Counted from the stretch's first letter, positions 9,227 to 18,730 are shown. The stretch: DNA of 64,000 nucleotides from Lachnoclostridium sp. (GCA_021770065.1 JAETRR010000002.1:186001-250000); one strand, 5' to 3'. Notes: generated by a model not told the origin, from the sequence alone. Numbers and translations are program-made.

Positions 9227-10844
9227 GCTGTGGCAGCTTACGTGTGGTCAGCAGATTATGCTGATTGATAATGTCCATAATTGCCCATAATACCGTTCCC
9301 ATGCACACAAAAGCCCCTATGTAATAAAACCAGTCGGAAACGGGATTCAGCACAAGAATCACAACCGCAGACAGAATGCCGGCCAGGGGTTTTATAAGGG
9401 TGGGCAGTTTTTCCTTAAAACGGCCGCCCAGAAAGGGTTTTTTCCGGTTTCCCGATCCCCAAAAACGACTGCCCCCGGCACGTATCATAAGACTGCTTCC
9501 CGTAAAAATAAGAACAGGCAGGAGGAAAAGCATTAACCGGAGGAGCCCATCCCCTTTCCCTTCCAGTATATGGACAAGGAAAAGGATAATTCCATAAAAC
9601 AGGATCATAGTGATAAGCGCCTTTCCGAAAGGGCTCACCGGGCTTTGCCTGCGCTTTTTAACAGCCCACTCGGGAAGAGGCCTCTCTGGTGCCTGTCTTT
9701 TGGAGGAAAGCCCCGTATCATCTTCTCCCGACTCTCTGGCTAAAATATGTGTAATCTGATGATTCGAAACGGCCGTACAGAAAAGTGCCAGCAAAGCGGC
9801 AATCAGCAGAATCTTCCTGGGAGTAAAGGTAAAATAAAGATTCAGCAGGAAAAACAGAGGTACTGCCAGAATAAGAGAACCTGCCAGATAACGCTTTTTA
9901 TCTACCGGCAGATCGGCTGCCGCCTTTCCCGTCTGTCCGTTTACGACTGCATAACTGACCCGGCTGCCGTTGCGATAGGATAAAAACCAGACCGGAAGCA
10001 TGGCAAGCTCTGCAGTACTGCTGGAGGGACGAAGGGCATTTTTCAAGGCATATTCCGTCTCTCCTCTGCCTGCGCCGTAGGTTCGGCATACCGGATCCTT
10101 TGCAAGAGCACCGCAGGCGTCTTTAAGGACAAATTCCTCCGCCTCCGGCAGATATACATCTTCTTTTACATCGCTGGTATCGGCATAAAATCCGCTTAAA
10201 AAGGAAGGAGTGAATTCTTTTTTCTCTTTCAAATCAAAAGGCGCAATGGCAGCGCTTAGACTGTCCGAAAATGAGGATGAAGCGTCATAGGCCAGGCCGC
10301 TGTATTCTGCATCTACCCGGCAGTCTAACTGATAGTGCTCTGTGACCAGGTAATCTCCCTTCCGGTATGTATTCCTGCCCGGGAACATAATACGCTCCTT
10401 TTTTTCAAGGGAATAGACCCAGTAGGGCATATAGATCCCCCTAAATTTTTCGATGAGGGCCTCGTCTTTGAGTTCTTTCGGGGCAAATAAAGCCCGGCGC
10501 AGCAATTTTCCATAGGCAGCCCGGCAGTCCTCTTTTGTCCTGGTAAACGGAATGATAGAGCCGGGACGCCGTTCCCTGCTTACCCGGCTGTCCAATATGG
10601 CGGAAGCGCCGCAGAAACTGCAGAAGGTGGCGGCTGTCGTGTCCTCGCTGATCAGTGCGGCACCGCACTGGGGACAGGTGAAAACCGTCGCCTCGTATTC
10701 GTCCGGCGGACATTGTGTTTCCTCTGCATCTTTTTCCTTATAATAGCTGTAAGGATCTGCCAGGGTGCCGCAATAGGTACAGTGCAGCTGCTGCAGGGTA
10801 ATATCAAAAATCAGATTTCCGGCGCAATTGGGGCATTTGTACAT
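9195..10844 (-). CDS. Membrane protein with N-terminal double zinc ribbon
   Basis: A 549-residue protein. Two treble-clef-like zinc ribbons are formed by Cys4/Cys7 with Cys22/Cys25 and by Cys57/Cys60 with Cys75/Cys78. A soluble region with YMPYWVYSLEKK follows (found in proteins annotated as TFIIB-type zinc-ribbon or membrane-stress proteins), then four to six transmembrane helices in the last ~230 residues. The ATG has GAGGAA upstream. Its 3' end overlaps the TPM gene by 32 bp, which argues strongly for co-expression. The biochemical role is unknown; a membrane quality-control or metal-related job with the TPM protein is only a guess. Confidence 0.7.
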   Translation of the reverse strand: MYKCPNCAGNLIFDITLQQLHCTYCGTLADPYSYYKEKDAEETQCPPDEYEATVFTCPQCGAALISEDTTAATFCSFCGASAILDSRVSRERRPGSIIPFTRTKEDCRAAYGKLLRRALFAPKELKDEALIEKFRGIYMPYWVYSLEKKERIMFPGRNTYRKGDYLVTEHYQLDCRVDAEYSGLAYDASSSFSDSLSAAIAPFDLKEKKEFTPSFLSGFYADTSDVKEDVYLPEAEEFVLKDACGALAKDPVCRTYGAGRGETEYALKNALRPSSSTAELAMLPVWFLSYRNGSRVSYAVVNGQTGKAAADLPVDKKRYLAGSLILAVPLFFLLNLYFTFTPRKILLIAALLALFCTAVSNHQITHILARESGEDDTGLSSKRQAPERPLPEWAVKKRRQSPVSPFGKALITMILFYGIILFLVHILEGKGDGLLRLMLFLLPVLIFTGSSLMIRAGGSRFWGSGNRKKPFLGGRFKEKLPTLIKPLAGILSAVVILVLNPVSDWFYYIGAFVCMGTVLWAIMDIINQHNLLTTRKLPQLGKRGGDETA

Positions 10845-10916
10845 GGTTTTCTTCCTCTGAAAGCATTGTTAACGGATTTGTTACTGTTTGGCGTGAACAG
10901 TAATACGGATTTCGGC

Positions 10917-11425
10917 TTACTCACAGCTGCCGATTTTTTCATAGGCCAGTCTCGGATAGGAATCCTCCTCCACATAGATCGTTCCGCAATGGACAAAGCC
11001 GCATTTTTTCAATAGATTCTGCATCACAATATTGTCGCCATGGGTGTCTATACGTAAATGGCCGCCGCTTTGCCGGAAGGCCCAATTAGGCAGAAGCTTC
11101 CGACGCCTCCTGCCGTCCCGTTACCGGCAATCCGGTGAACGACACCGTAAGGGCCGTCGTCCAGCCATGCTCCGTTCTCTATCACCCGGTAGGCCGGTTC
11201 GATGTCCTTTCCCTGGCAAAAGAAAAATGTACCTGCAATCTGTCCTTCGCTGATACATACATAGCTGTTGCCGTTTGCGATGTCAGACTGAATCAATTCT
11301 TTCGGCGGCCAGTTTGTGGGACCCCATTGATTGGGATTCCCGTGTTCCTTCATAAATTGTCTGGCATATTGGTATAATTCCATGATGGCATGAAGATCCT
11401 TTTCCGATGCATGACGTATTTCCAT
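10917..11425 (-). pseudogene. GNAT acetyltransferase interrupted by a single-base frameshift
   Basis: The start MEIRHASEKDLHAIMELYQ and the acetyl-CoA loop region HRIAGNGTAGGVGSFCL are read in one frame, which then stops at 11048. Restoring one base near 11084-11088 (TGCCTAATTGG instead of TGCCTAAATTGG on the coding strand) gives a continuous end with NWAFRQSGGHLRIDTHGD, NLLKKCGFVHCGTIYVEED and SYPRLAYEKIGSCE, terminating at 10917. The restored protein would be ~169 residues, the usual size for this GNAT type. Either the gene is a recent pseudogene or the base was lost in sequencing. Confidence 0.85.
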
Positions 11426-11533
11426 TTCTTTTTATGCCTCCTCTGTCTGCGGGATAAAATCTGTCCCGATAAAAAGTAAACCCGTATGTATAAACGGAAT
11501 CCTATTCTCATCCTGCGGTTCCGTAAGCAGGAA

Positions 11534-11573
11534 GATGCTGCAAAGCAAGCCGGCCGGCTTATTTTACAGCATC
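11534..11573 (-). terminator. Possible transcription terminator downstream of the hemerythrin gene
   Basis: An inverted repeat GATGCTG ... CAGCATC surrounds a perfect 12-bp palindrome AGCCGGCCGGCT, about 20 nt after the hemerythrin stop codon. No clear U-run follows on the minus strand, so termination is a guess. Confidence 0.35.
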
Positions 11574-11591
11574 TCTTTTCAGTGCTTCTTC

Positions 11592-12338
11592 TCAGGCCCT
11601 TTTCTTTTCAAAAAAGGTATCAATCTCCTTCTTAATATCCGCCGGTTTGGAGCTCTTGATCAGATATCCGGCCGGTTTTAAGGGCATGACCTTAATCATA
11701 CTCTCCGGATCTCTCCTTCCTGTAAGGAAAATCACCGGAATGTCCTCAAACTTCTGAGCCTCATTTTCTTCCCCGTATACCATACGGTAATAAACGCCTT
11801 TCCCGAATTTTTCTCCGCTGTAGGCATCGCTGATGACCTGGGATTCCAGATGGAACATGTCAAATATAAGCTGAATAATCACCTTTTTCAAAGCGGCAAG
11901 CTCTTCACCCGGCAGAAGATCTTCCCACTTCCGGATTTTCTTTCCCATAATGGCCTGATCTTCTGTCAAAGTATGTCCAATCAGCCAGCCGGCACATACG
12001 CCCAGAAAATGATCAATTGTGTCAGGGGAATAATTTGACTGTTCCAACTCCCGCTCCAGTGCCGGAAGGGTATTTTCCCGAAAACCTATATGTATCATTC
12101 TGTGCTGTTCCAGTCCCTCATAGTTGATGGACTTCATATATGCTTCTTCATCGGCAAAATGTTTCATTGCATGGCCTTTAAAATATTTAATGCCTTCCTG
12201 GCATGCCCACTGCCCGTTTTTTTCCTCTTCCTTCATTGTGAAAAGCTTGTTGATAATCTTAAAAAGCCTCCGGTGTTCCTTATCGATTGTTTCCACACCG
12301 ATATTGAATTCATCCTGCCATTCAAACTGGGTCTCCAT
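11592..12338 (-). CDS. Bacteriohemerythrin with a truncated receiver-like C-terminus
   Basis: A 248-residue protein. Residues 1-~135 are a hemerythrin di-iron domain: candidate ligands are His22 (IDKEHRRL), His56, His60, Glu64 (GHAMKHFADEE), His79, His83, His122 and Asp127. Residues ~150-190 resemble the linker that in relatives leads into a CheX-like domain. From about residue 195 the sequence changes to the second half of a response-regulator receiver, with DIPVIFLTG (strand 4 and its Thr) and GYLIKSSKP (strand 5 and its Lys). The phosphoacceptor Asp half is missing. It may bind O2 or NO; the C-terminus cannot be a functional receiver. See the chimera finding. Confidence 0.8.
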   Translation of the reverse strand: METQFEWQDEFNIGVETIDKEHRRLFKIINKLFTMKEEEKNGQWACQEGIKYFKGHAMKHFADEEAYMKSINYEGLEQHRMIHIGFRENTLPALERELEQSNYSPDTIDHFLGVCAGWLIGHTLTEDQAIMGKKIRKWEDLLPGEELAALKKVIIQLIFDMFHLESQVISDAYSGEKFGKGVYYRMVYGEENEAQKFEDIPVIFLTGRRDPESMIKVMPLKPAGYLIKSSKPADIKKEIDTFFEKKRA

Positions 12339-12421
12339 GAAAAAATCTCCTTTGCCGAATATTCGCTTATATTTCTATTAAACCGCAATGAAACCCCTGT
12401 TATGGGGTTTTTGTTATGTCT

Positions 12422-12451
12422 ATTATACAACATCCTGTGTTCGGAATGCAA
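12422..12451 (-). promoter_or_regulatory. Candidate sigma-A promoter of the hemerythrin gene
   Basis: Read on the minus strand: TTGCAT at 12446-12451, an 18-nt spacer and a perfect TATAAT at 12422-12427, about 85 nt upstream of the hemerythrin ATG and divergent from the lexA promoter. Confidence 0.55.
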
Positions 12452-12490
12452 TGCTTATTGTATAAAGTTTCAGATAATCTAAACATTTGT

Positions 12491-12519
12491 TTGCATTTTT
12501 TTCGAACATATGTTATACT
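12491..12519 (+). promoter_or_regulatory. lexA promoter with embedded LexA (SOS) box
   Basis: TTGCAT at 12491-12496, a 17-nt spacer and TATACT at 12514-12519 form a good sigma-A promoter. The spacer holds CGAACATATGTT (12503-12514), which matches the Gram-positive LexA operator (CGAAC-N4-GTTCG type) except for its last two bases. A weaker match, AAACATTTGTTT (12481-12492), lies just upstream. Binding in the spacer would block polymerase, the usual autoregulation of lexA. Confidence 0.8.
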
Positions 12520-12573
12520 GATTTCAGCCCGACAGTGATAATCAGAGAATAAGAATAAAGGAGGATACCGTAT

Positions 12574-13191
12574 ATGTCCTATGGCAAGATTTCCAAGAAG
12601 CAGACAGAGATTTTAGAATATATTAAGTCACAGATTTTGAATAAAGGCTATCCGCCGTCGGTTCGCGATATCTGTGAGGCTGTGGATCTGAAGTCCACCT
12701 CTTCGGTACATTCCCATCTGGAGACTCTGGAGAAGAATGGATATATCCGCCGGGATCCCACAAAGCCCCGTGCCATTGAGATCATAGATGACAATTTCAA
12801 CCTGGTCCGCCGGGAAGTGGTCAATGTGCCAATAGTCGGCAGGGTGGCGGCAGGACAGCCTATCCTTGCTGTGGAGAATGTAGAATCTTATTTTCCCATT
12901 CCCATGGAATTCATGCCCAATGAGCAGTGTTTTATGCTGAAAGTGCAGGGGGATTCCATGATCAATGCCGGCATCTTTGACGGAGATACCATTCTGGTGG
13001 AACAGTGCCAGACTGCCCGGAACGGGGATATGGTAGTTGCCCTTGTGGATGATTCCGCCACAGTAAAGACTTTCTACCGGGAAGCCGATCATATCCGCCT
13101 TCAGCCGGAGAACGATTCCATGGAGCCCATTATCATTCCGGACTGCCAGGTTCTCGGCAGGGTGTTTGGTGTTATGCGCTTTTTCAAATAA
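12574..13191 (+). CDS. lexA: LexA repressor
   Basis: The SOS repressor, 205 residues. The N-terminal winged helix (residues 1-~70) has the recognition region [20 protein letters not shown]. The C-terminal peptidase domain has the self-cleavage site Ala93-Gly94 (VAAGQ) and the catalytic pair Ser128 (GDSMI) and Lys165 (ATVKT). An AGGAGG ribosome site precedes the ATG. It is monocistronic here and divergent from the hemerythrin gene, with its own operator upstream. All catalytic residues are intact. Confidence 0.97.
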   Translation: MSYGKISKKQTEILEYIKSQILNKGYPPSVRDICEAVDLKSTSSVHSHLETLEKNGYIRRDPTKPRAIEIIDDNFNLVRREVVNVPIVGRVAAGQPILAVENVESYFPIPMEFMPNEQCFMLKVQGDSMINAGIFDGDTILVEQCQTARNGDMVVALVDDSATVKTFYREADHIRLQPENDSMEPIIIPDCQVLGRVFGVMRFFK

Positions 13192-13208
13192 GCAGATACA
13201 ACAGGCTG

Positions 13209-13263
13209 TCATTTGCCCTCAGATTACAAGGTGTCCATTCTCCTGCAGACTGAGGGTAAATGA
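13209..13263. terminator. Inverted repeat between convergent lexA and NUDIX genes
   Basis: A 14-bp inverted repeat (TCATTTGCCCTCAG against CTGAGGGTAAATGA, one G-U pair) with a 27-nt loop sits between the two stop codons. Placement suggests a two-way transcript end, but there is no U-run. Confidence 0.35.
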
Positions 13264-13272
13264 TTCAGTGGA

Positions 13273-13896
13273 TTACAGCTTACAGCCTTCCAGGAATCCA
13301 AAGGGTTTCTCCGGAGCGGCGTGGAGAAAATGCATCATCATATAAGCACACATAAGAGACACATTCTCTTCCCTTAGTATCCGCAGAACCTCCTTCCGGT
13401 CTGCAAGAACCACCTCTATCTCCTCCGTTTCCTCCTGGCCTTTGATTGAGATCTCTCCCTTAGCCGTGCCATAGACGGCGGCACAGGATTCGTCTGTCAT
13501 GCCGACAGTGGTAAAATACGGTTTGGAATAGATTGGATCTGTTTCTATAGGATGAAAGGTAAGCCCCGTTTCCTCCTTAAGCTCCCGGATACCGGCCGCA
13601 TGAAAATCTTCGCCATCATCAACCAGGCCGGCCGGAAATTCATAAATGTAAGTTCCGATACTGTAACGGTACTGCCGGATCAATACAACCCGATCCTGCT
13701 GTTCGCCGTAAAGGGCATAGATAATCACTCCGTCCGGCTTGTTTTTCCCTGTAAAGAGCTTCATATTTTCCTTATGCCGGGCCCTGGATGCGACCTGGTA
13801 TGGATGTCTGTTTCCGTTCTTGTCCTCCACTTCCAGATCATACATGTTCAGAAAACGGTTGTCTGTAACCTGTGTTACACTTAAGATTTTTCCCAT
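13273..13896 (-). CDS. NUDIX hydrolase (ADP-ribose pyrophosphatase-like)
   Basis: A 207-residue hydrolase with a perfect NUDIX box: Gly, five residues, Glu, seven residues, then RELKEETGL (the segment starting GLVDDGED). The N-terminal DLEVEDKNGNRHPYQVASRA and the central RQYRYSIGTYIYEFPAG are typical of ADP-ribose or nucleoside-diphosphate-sugar hydrolases. The exact substrate is not determinable. GGGGGA lies upstream of the ATG. It is 16 nt downstream of the DUF554 gene and probably in its transcript. Confidence 0.88.
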   Translation of the reverse strand: MGKILSVTQVTDNRFLNMYDLEVEDKNGNRHPYQVASRARHKENMKLFTGKNKPDGVIIYALYGEQQDRVVLIRQYRYSIGTYIYEFPAGLVDDGEDFHAAGIRELKEETGLTFHPIETDPIYSKPYFTTVGMTDESCAAVYGTAKGEISIKGQEETEEIEVVLADRKEVLRILREENVSLMCAYMMMHFLHAAPEKPFGFLEGCKL

Positions 13897-13912
13897 TGGT
13901 ATTCCCCCTCAT

Positions 13913-14599
13913 TCACATAAACCTGCATAGCAGAATCGGCAGAAAAACAGCCGGTATGGAATTCATAACGCAGATTTTATTTTTAAAAAGCATGTTGATA
14001 GCGACTCCCATAATAAGCAGAGAACCTACACAGGTCATTTCATTAATCACAGAAGCGGTCAGAAAGGGTTCAATAAACCGGGCACAGAGAGCCAGCCCGC
14101 CTTCGTACACCAGACACAGAACTCCCGCAAAGAGTACACCAAAACCAAGACTGGAGGCGAGGACTACGGCTGCAATTCCGTCAATGAGGGATTTTGCAAA
14201 CAGGGTACTGTGATCCAGAGATAAGCCGCTCTGAAGGGAACCCACGATAGTCATAGCCCCTGTACAGAACAAAAGACTGCTGGTGACAAAACCCTCTGCT
14301 ACCGATACCCGGCTGTCCCCGGACTGGAATTTTTTCTGAATCCACTGTCCCAGACGCTCCATATGCCCGTTTAAATCAAGAAGCCCTCCGATCACTGTTC
14401 CGGCTGCCATAGATACAATGGCAATCAGCACATTTTCCCCCTCAAAGGCTCCGCTGATGCCGATGTATATTACACAGAGGGAAAGCCCCTTCATAATGGA
14501 ATCTCCCATCCGCTTCGGCAGCCCCTTTTTCAATAAAAGCCCCACACTGCTTCCTATAAACACGGCAAGTGCATTCACGATTGCTCCTGTCAAAATCAT
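13913..14599 (-). CDS. DUF554 family membrane protein
   Basis: A 228-residue protein with about six or seven hydrophobic segments. It opens with TGAIVNALAVFIGSSVGLLL and contains GTVIGGLLDLNGHMERLG and a GAMTIVGSLQSGL stretch, all typical of the DUF554 (YdfK/YqgA) family. The family is of unknown function and may be a transporter. A strong AGGAGG lies upstream. Confidence 0.88.
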   Translation of the reverse strand: MILTGAIVNALAVFIGSSVGLLLKKGLPKRMGDSIMKGLSLCVIYIGISGAFEGENVLIAIVSMAAGTVIGGLLDLNGHMERLGQWIQKKFQSGDSRVSVAEGFVTSSLLFCTGAMTIVGSLQSGLSLDHSTLFAKSLIDGIAAVVLASSLGFGVLFAGVLCLVYEGGLALCARFIEPFLTASVINEMTCVGSLLIMGVAINMLFKNKICVMNSIPAVFLPILLCRFM

Positions 14600-14644
14600 C
14601 TGTAATATCCTCCTGTCAAATGCTGCAGCAAATGCCGTATAAAA

Positions 14645-15007
14645 CTATACTTCCAGTTCCTCTGCCTGAATCGGGGCGCCGTCCCTCCAGATACGTTCCA
14701 GGTCATAAAAAAGCCTGTTCTCCTCATCAAACACATGGATAATAATATCGCCGTAATCGAGAAGAACCCAGTTGGCCGTATTGTAGCCTTCTATCTGCCT
14801 CGGATCAAAACCTGCCTTATGAAGCTCTTCTTCCACATTGTCCACCATTGCCTGCACCTGATTTTTGTTGGAGCCGCTTGCAATAAGAAAATAGTCTGCC
14901 AGTACGCTGACCTTAGAGATATCCAGAATGCGTACATCTTTCGCCTTCTTATCCTCAAGGGCCCGGCAGGCTGTTTTTGCCATTTCTTTTGACTGTTTCA
15001 GTGTCAT
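14645..15007 (-). CDS. rsfS: Ribosome silencing factor RsfS
   Basis: A 120-residue protein that binds ribosomal protein L14 and blocks subunit joining when nutrients are scarce. Visible core motifs are DISKVSVLADYFLIASG, NKNQVQAMVDNVEEEL, GYNTANWVLLDYGDIIIHVF and the RIW near the end. I chose the start at 15007 because AGAGAGG precedes it, rather than the upstream ATG at 15031 that overlaps yqeK. It is the last gene of the rplU-obg-nadD-yqeK operon, the usual clostridial position. Confidence 0.94.
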   Translation of the reverse strand: MTLKQSKEMAKTACRALEDKKAKDVRILDISKVSVLADYFLIASGSNKNQVQAMVDNVEEELHKAGFDPRQIEGYNTANWVLLDYGDIIIHVFDEENRLFYDLERIWRDGAPIQAEELEV

Positions 15008-15027
15008 AAAGTACCTCTCTTTCTTAA

Positions 15028-15621
15028 TCATTGTCCCATATCACTTTCCTGTTCTGCCCGGTAATATTCGTATGCTCTGACGGTCATCTCATCAATTTCT
15101 CCGGAACCTTTGTCAAGATAGTTCAGGGTATCCGAAAGAATCCGGTACAGGGCTTTATCCAGATCCACAAAGGCCAGTTTCCTCACCTCGGGCAGGTTTT
15201 CCGCCTTATTCCGCCTGGGTTCAATATAATCGGCCACATAGACAATCTTATCCAGCAGGGACATATTCGGCTTTCCGGTCGTATGATTCAATATGGCACT
15301 GATGATCTCCTTATCCGTTATCCCATACTGCTCCATTGCCAGAAATGCCCCCAGTTTTGCGTGAAGCAGAAAAGGATTTCTGCGCTCTGTCTCTGTCATC
15401 TGGATATTATGCTTTTCACACAGTTTCAGCTTTTTCCCATTGGGGATACATTTGGCACAGTCGTGAAGCAGTCCGGCCATCTGAGCTTTCTGGATATCGT
15501 ATTCATAGCGCATGGCAAGAGCGGCACAGGTAAACATAACGCCCATGGTGTGCTGATACCGCCCGTCATCCATTTCATGCTTTAATTTTTTCTGGTAAGC
15601 TTTCATATCGTAATTCTTCAT
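15028..15621 (-). CDS. yqeK: YqeK, symmetrical Ap4A hydrolase of the HD superfamily
   Basis: A 197-residue HD-domain metallophosphohydrolase. The metal ligands are visible in YQHTMGV (His), LLHDCAK (His-Asp), FLLHAKLGA (His), LNHTTGKPNM and IVYVADYIEP (Asp). Family members hydrolyse diadenosine tetraphosphate to ADP. It lies between nadD and rsfS, the usual arrangement in Firmicutes. A TGAGGA site precedes the ATG. Confidence 0.92.
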   Translation of the reverse strand: MKNYDMKAYQKKLKHEMDDGRYQHTMGVMFTCAALAMRYEYDIQKAQMAGLLHDCAKCIPNGKKLKLCEKHNIQMTETERRNPFLLHAKLGAFLAMEQYGITDKEIISAILNHTTGKPNMSLLDKIVYVADYIEPRRNKAENLPEVRKLAFVDLDKALYRILSDTLNYLDKGSGEIDEMTVRAYEYYRAEQESDMGQ

Positions 15622-15630
15622 ACGAATTCC

Positions 15631-16290
15631 TCATTTCCTGTGGTTTTCGCGATATAAATTCTGTTCCCGGATGTAGGCTTCCACTGCTTCCGGTACATAA
15701 TAGCGGATGCTGCGGCCTTTCCTTACCCGTTCCCGGAGCATATTGGAAGAAATGTCAATGTTTGGTGTCTCCAGAGGCTCTATCACCGCATCAAACTCTT
15801 TTTTAAGGCGTTCCATATGCCCGCGCAGCACCTCTGTCTCCATACGGTCCCTTGTGGCTGCAAGAATCCGGCAGCACCGGCAGATTCTTTCCGGCTCCAT
15901 CCAGGTATGAAAGTGAACCAGGGAGTCCGCTCCCAGAATAAAATAGTAATCCGTATCCGGATGTTCCCGCACCAGAAATTCCAGAGTCTCATAGGTATAA
16001 TGGTAGTCCTGGGGCGTTTTTTCAAAATCGGACACCTTAAAATGTTCATTGTTTTCGGCTGCCAGCTCGGCCATGCGGGTGCGCTGCTCCATGGATGCAT
16101 GAACCTGTCCCGGCTTGTGGGGAGGATTGCCGTTGGGCATAATAAGGACATAATCCAGCCCGTAGGCCTCAAAGGCTGCTTCTGCCAGAATCAGGTGGCC
16201 TGTGTGGATGGGATCAAAAGTCCCCCCCAGTATGCCTACTTTCTTTCTTTTTTCCCCGTCACCGGGGCAGTTCAATCCGCTTCTTGTCAT
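15631..16290 (-). CDS. nadD: Nicotinate-nucleotide adenylyltransferase
   Basis: Makes deamido-NAD from nicotinate mononucleotide and ATP in NAD synthesis. The nucleotidyltransferase signature GGTFDPIHTGHL and the C-terminal ISSNMLRERVRKGRSIRY are present, as is MPNGNPPHKP. At 219 residues it is ~18 residues longer at the N-terminus than usual, because the only ATG before the catalytic motif lies 32 bp inside yhbY; GAGGGCAAGG precedes it. Translational coupling to yhbY is therefore likely. Confidence 0.94.
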   Translation of the reverse strand: MTRSGLNCPGDGEKRKKVGILGGTFDPIHTGHLILAEAAFEAYGLDYVLIMPNGNPPHKPGQVHASMEQRTRMAELAAENNEHFKVSDFEKTPQDYHYTYETLEFLVREHPDTDYYFILGADSLVHFHTWMEPERICRCCRILAATRDRMETEVLRGHMERLKKEFDAVIEPLETPNIDISSNMLRERVRKGRSIRYYVPEAVEAYIREQNLYRENHRK

Positions 16291-16552
16291 CCTTGCCCTC
16301 TTTGTAGAGTACGATTTTTTTCCCGATTACCTGAACGACCTGGGAATGGGTGCGCTCTGCAATCATTTCTGCAATTGTCCTGGGATCGTCGGCACAGTTC
16401 TGAAGGACGCTTACTTTAATCAGTTCCCTTGCAGCCAGAGCTTCCGCTATGGCTGCGACGAGCTCCGGTGTTACCGATGATTTTCCTATCTGGAAAATGG
16501 GATCCATTGTCATGGCCAGGCTTTTCAAATAGGCCCGTTGTCTGCTTGTCAT
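16259..16552 (-). CDS. yhbY: YhbY, ribosome-assembly RNA-binding protein (CRM domain)
   Basis: A 97-residue single CRM/YhbY domain. The start MTSRQRAYLKSLAM, the loop IFQIGKSSVTPELV and the core LIKVSVLQN are characteristic. It associates with pre-50S particles. TAAGGAG precedes the ATG. It overlaps nadD and is separated from obg by a 211-nt spacer with strong hairpins. Confidence 0.93.
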   Translation of the reverse strand: MTSRQRAYLKSLAMTMDPIFQIGKSSVTPELVAAIAEALAARELIKVSVLQNCADDPRTIAEMIAERTHSQVVQVIGKKIVLYKEGKDDKKRIELPR

Positions 16553-16763
16553 TGTGATATCTCCTTATTTGATGTATGGAATTTATTTACCTCGCTGTGT
16601 GGGCTGGATAATTGTGTTTTGTACAATTTACCCCGCTGTGCAAGCTCAATTGTGCTTTGCACAATTGAGCTCGCGGGCTTCGCCCTATGGAATCAGGGAG
16701 AAGCAGGCCTTTACATGCAAGCATGACGTGCCTGCTCCTCCCTGATTCCGCACAGCTCATTGC
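16553..16763. repeat. Spacer with two tandem motif copies and two strong hairpins
   Basis: This gap between obg and yhbY holds no credible ORF. It contains a perfect 13-bp stem with a 3-nt loop (AGCTCAATTGTGC at 16643-16655 against 16659-16671) and a 20-bp stem with one mismatch (GGAATCAGGGAG... at 16689-16708 against 16730-16749) whose loop itself holds CATGCaaGCATG. Two diverged copies of a ~41-nt unit beginning TTTACCYCGCTGTG start at 16586 and 16627. Function is unknown; RNA processing or attenuation inside the operon is possible. Confidence 0.6.
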
Positions 16764-18107
<1,344 letters not shown>

Positions 18108-18116
18108 TCATCTGAC

Positions 18117-18404
18117 TTATTCTGCTGCTACCGGAACGATAGAAACCTGTTTCTTATCTCTTCCTTTTCTTTCAAACCGTACAATACCGTCTGTCAGCGC
18201 AAACAATGTATCGTCTCCTCCGCGGCCTACATTCACACCCGGATGAATCTTGGTTCCGCGCTGCCGGTAAAGAATGTTGCCGGCCTTTACAAACTGTCCG
18301 TCCGCTCTCTTCGCACCCAGGCGCTTTGACTCGGAATCTCTGCCGTTCTTGGTAGAACCTACACCTTTTTTGTGTGCAAACAACTGAAGGTTCATCTGTA
18401 ACAT
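18117..18404 (-). CDS. rpmA: 50S ribosomal protein L27 with Prp-cleaved N-terminal extension
   Basis: A 95-residue protein. The N-terminus carries the Firmicutes extension [11 protein letters not shown]: in this group the cysteine protease Prp cuts after LQLFA to expose the residues that reach the peptidyl-transferase centre. The body ([35 protein letters not shown]) is standard L27. AGGAGG lies 10 nt before the first ATG, so translation probably starts three residues before the second Met. Confidence 0.97.
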   Translation of the reverse strand: MLQMNLQLFAHKKGVGSTKNGRDSESKRLGAKRADGQFVKAGNILYRQRGTKIHPGVNVGRGGDDTLFALTDGIVRFERKGRDKKQVSIVPVAAE

Positions 18405-18409
18405 TGGTC

Positions 18410-18730
18410 TTACACCTCCTTGAAGATCAATCTGATATATTGCTTTCCATAGTTATTCTGTACGTCTGTTAAGCCAAGCACCATGGAATCCATCAGAAGC
18501 GCCGCCTGTGAGGACAGGGGAGCTTCAAACTGGCAGGTGAGAAATCCGTTCTTCTCCTCTGCCGAAAGTCTGTCTTTGGTAAATTTCTCAATGGAATTTA
18601 CCGTATTCACCGTCAAAGCGCTGGCTGCGGCACAAATAATATCAAATCCCTCCTGGGCGTAGCCTGCATGTCCCTCCACGGAAAATCGCTGATACTGACC
18701 GGAATCCTTATATATGGTAACTGTAATCAT
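18410..18730 (-). CDS. prp: Ribosomal-processing cysteine protease Prp
   Basis: A 106-residue protease that trims the L27 extension. The catalytic dyad is visible as His21 (VEGHAGYA) and Cys33 ([10 protein letters not shown]). It lies between rplU and rpmA, as in other Firmicutes. No strong ribosome site precedes the ATG, which lies 6 nt after the rplU stop, so coupling is likely. Confidence 0.95.
   Translation of the reverse strand: MITVTIYKDSGQYQRFSVEGHAGYAQEGFDIICAAASALTVNTVNSIEKFTKDRLSAEEKNGFLTCQFEAPLSSQAALLMDSMVLGLTDVQNNYGKQYIRLIFKEV

Noticed and set aside
12391-12411. AACCCC-loop-GGGGTTTTT hairpin upstream of lexA
   Set aside because: It has terminator shape on the plus strand, but no plus-strand gene precedes it; the stem is only six base pairs.
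12430-12446. A 14-nt match (ATCCTGTGTTCGGA) to palindromic element B at the hemerythrin promoter
   Set aside because: A single short match without the paired arm is expected by chance at about one in ten for this length of sequence.
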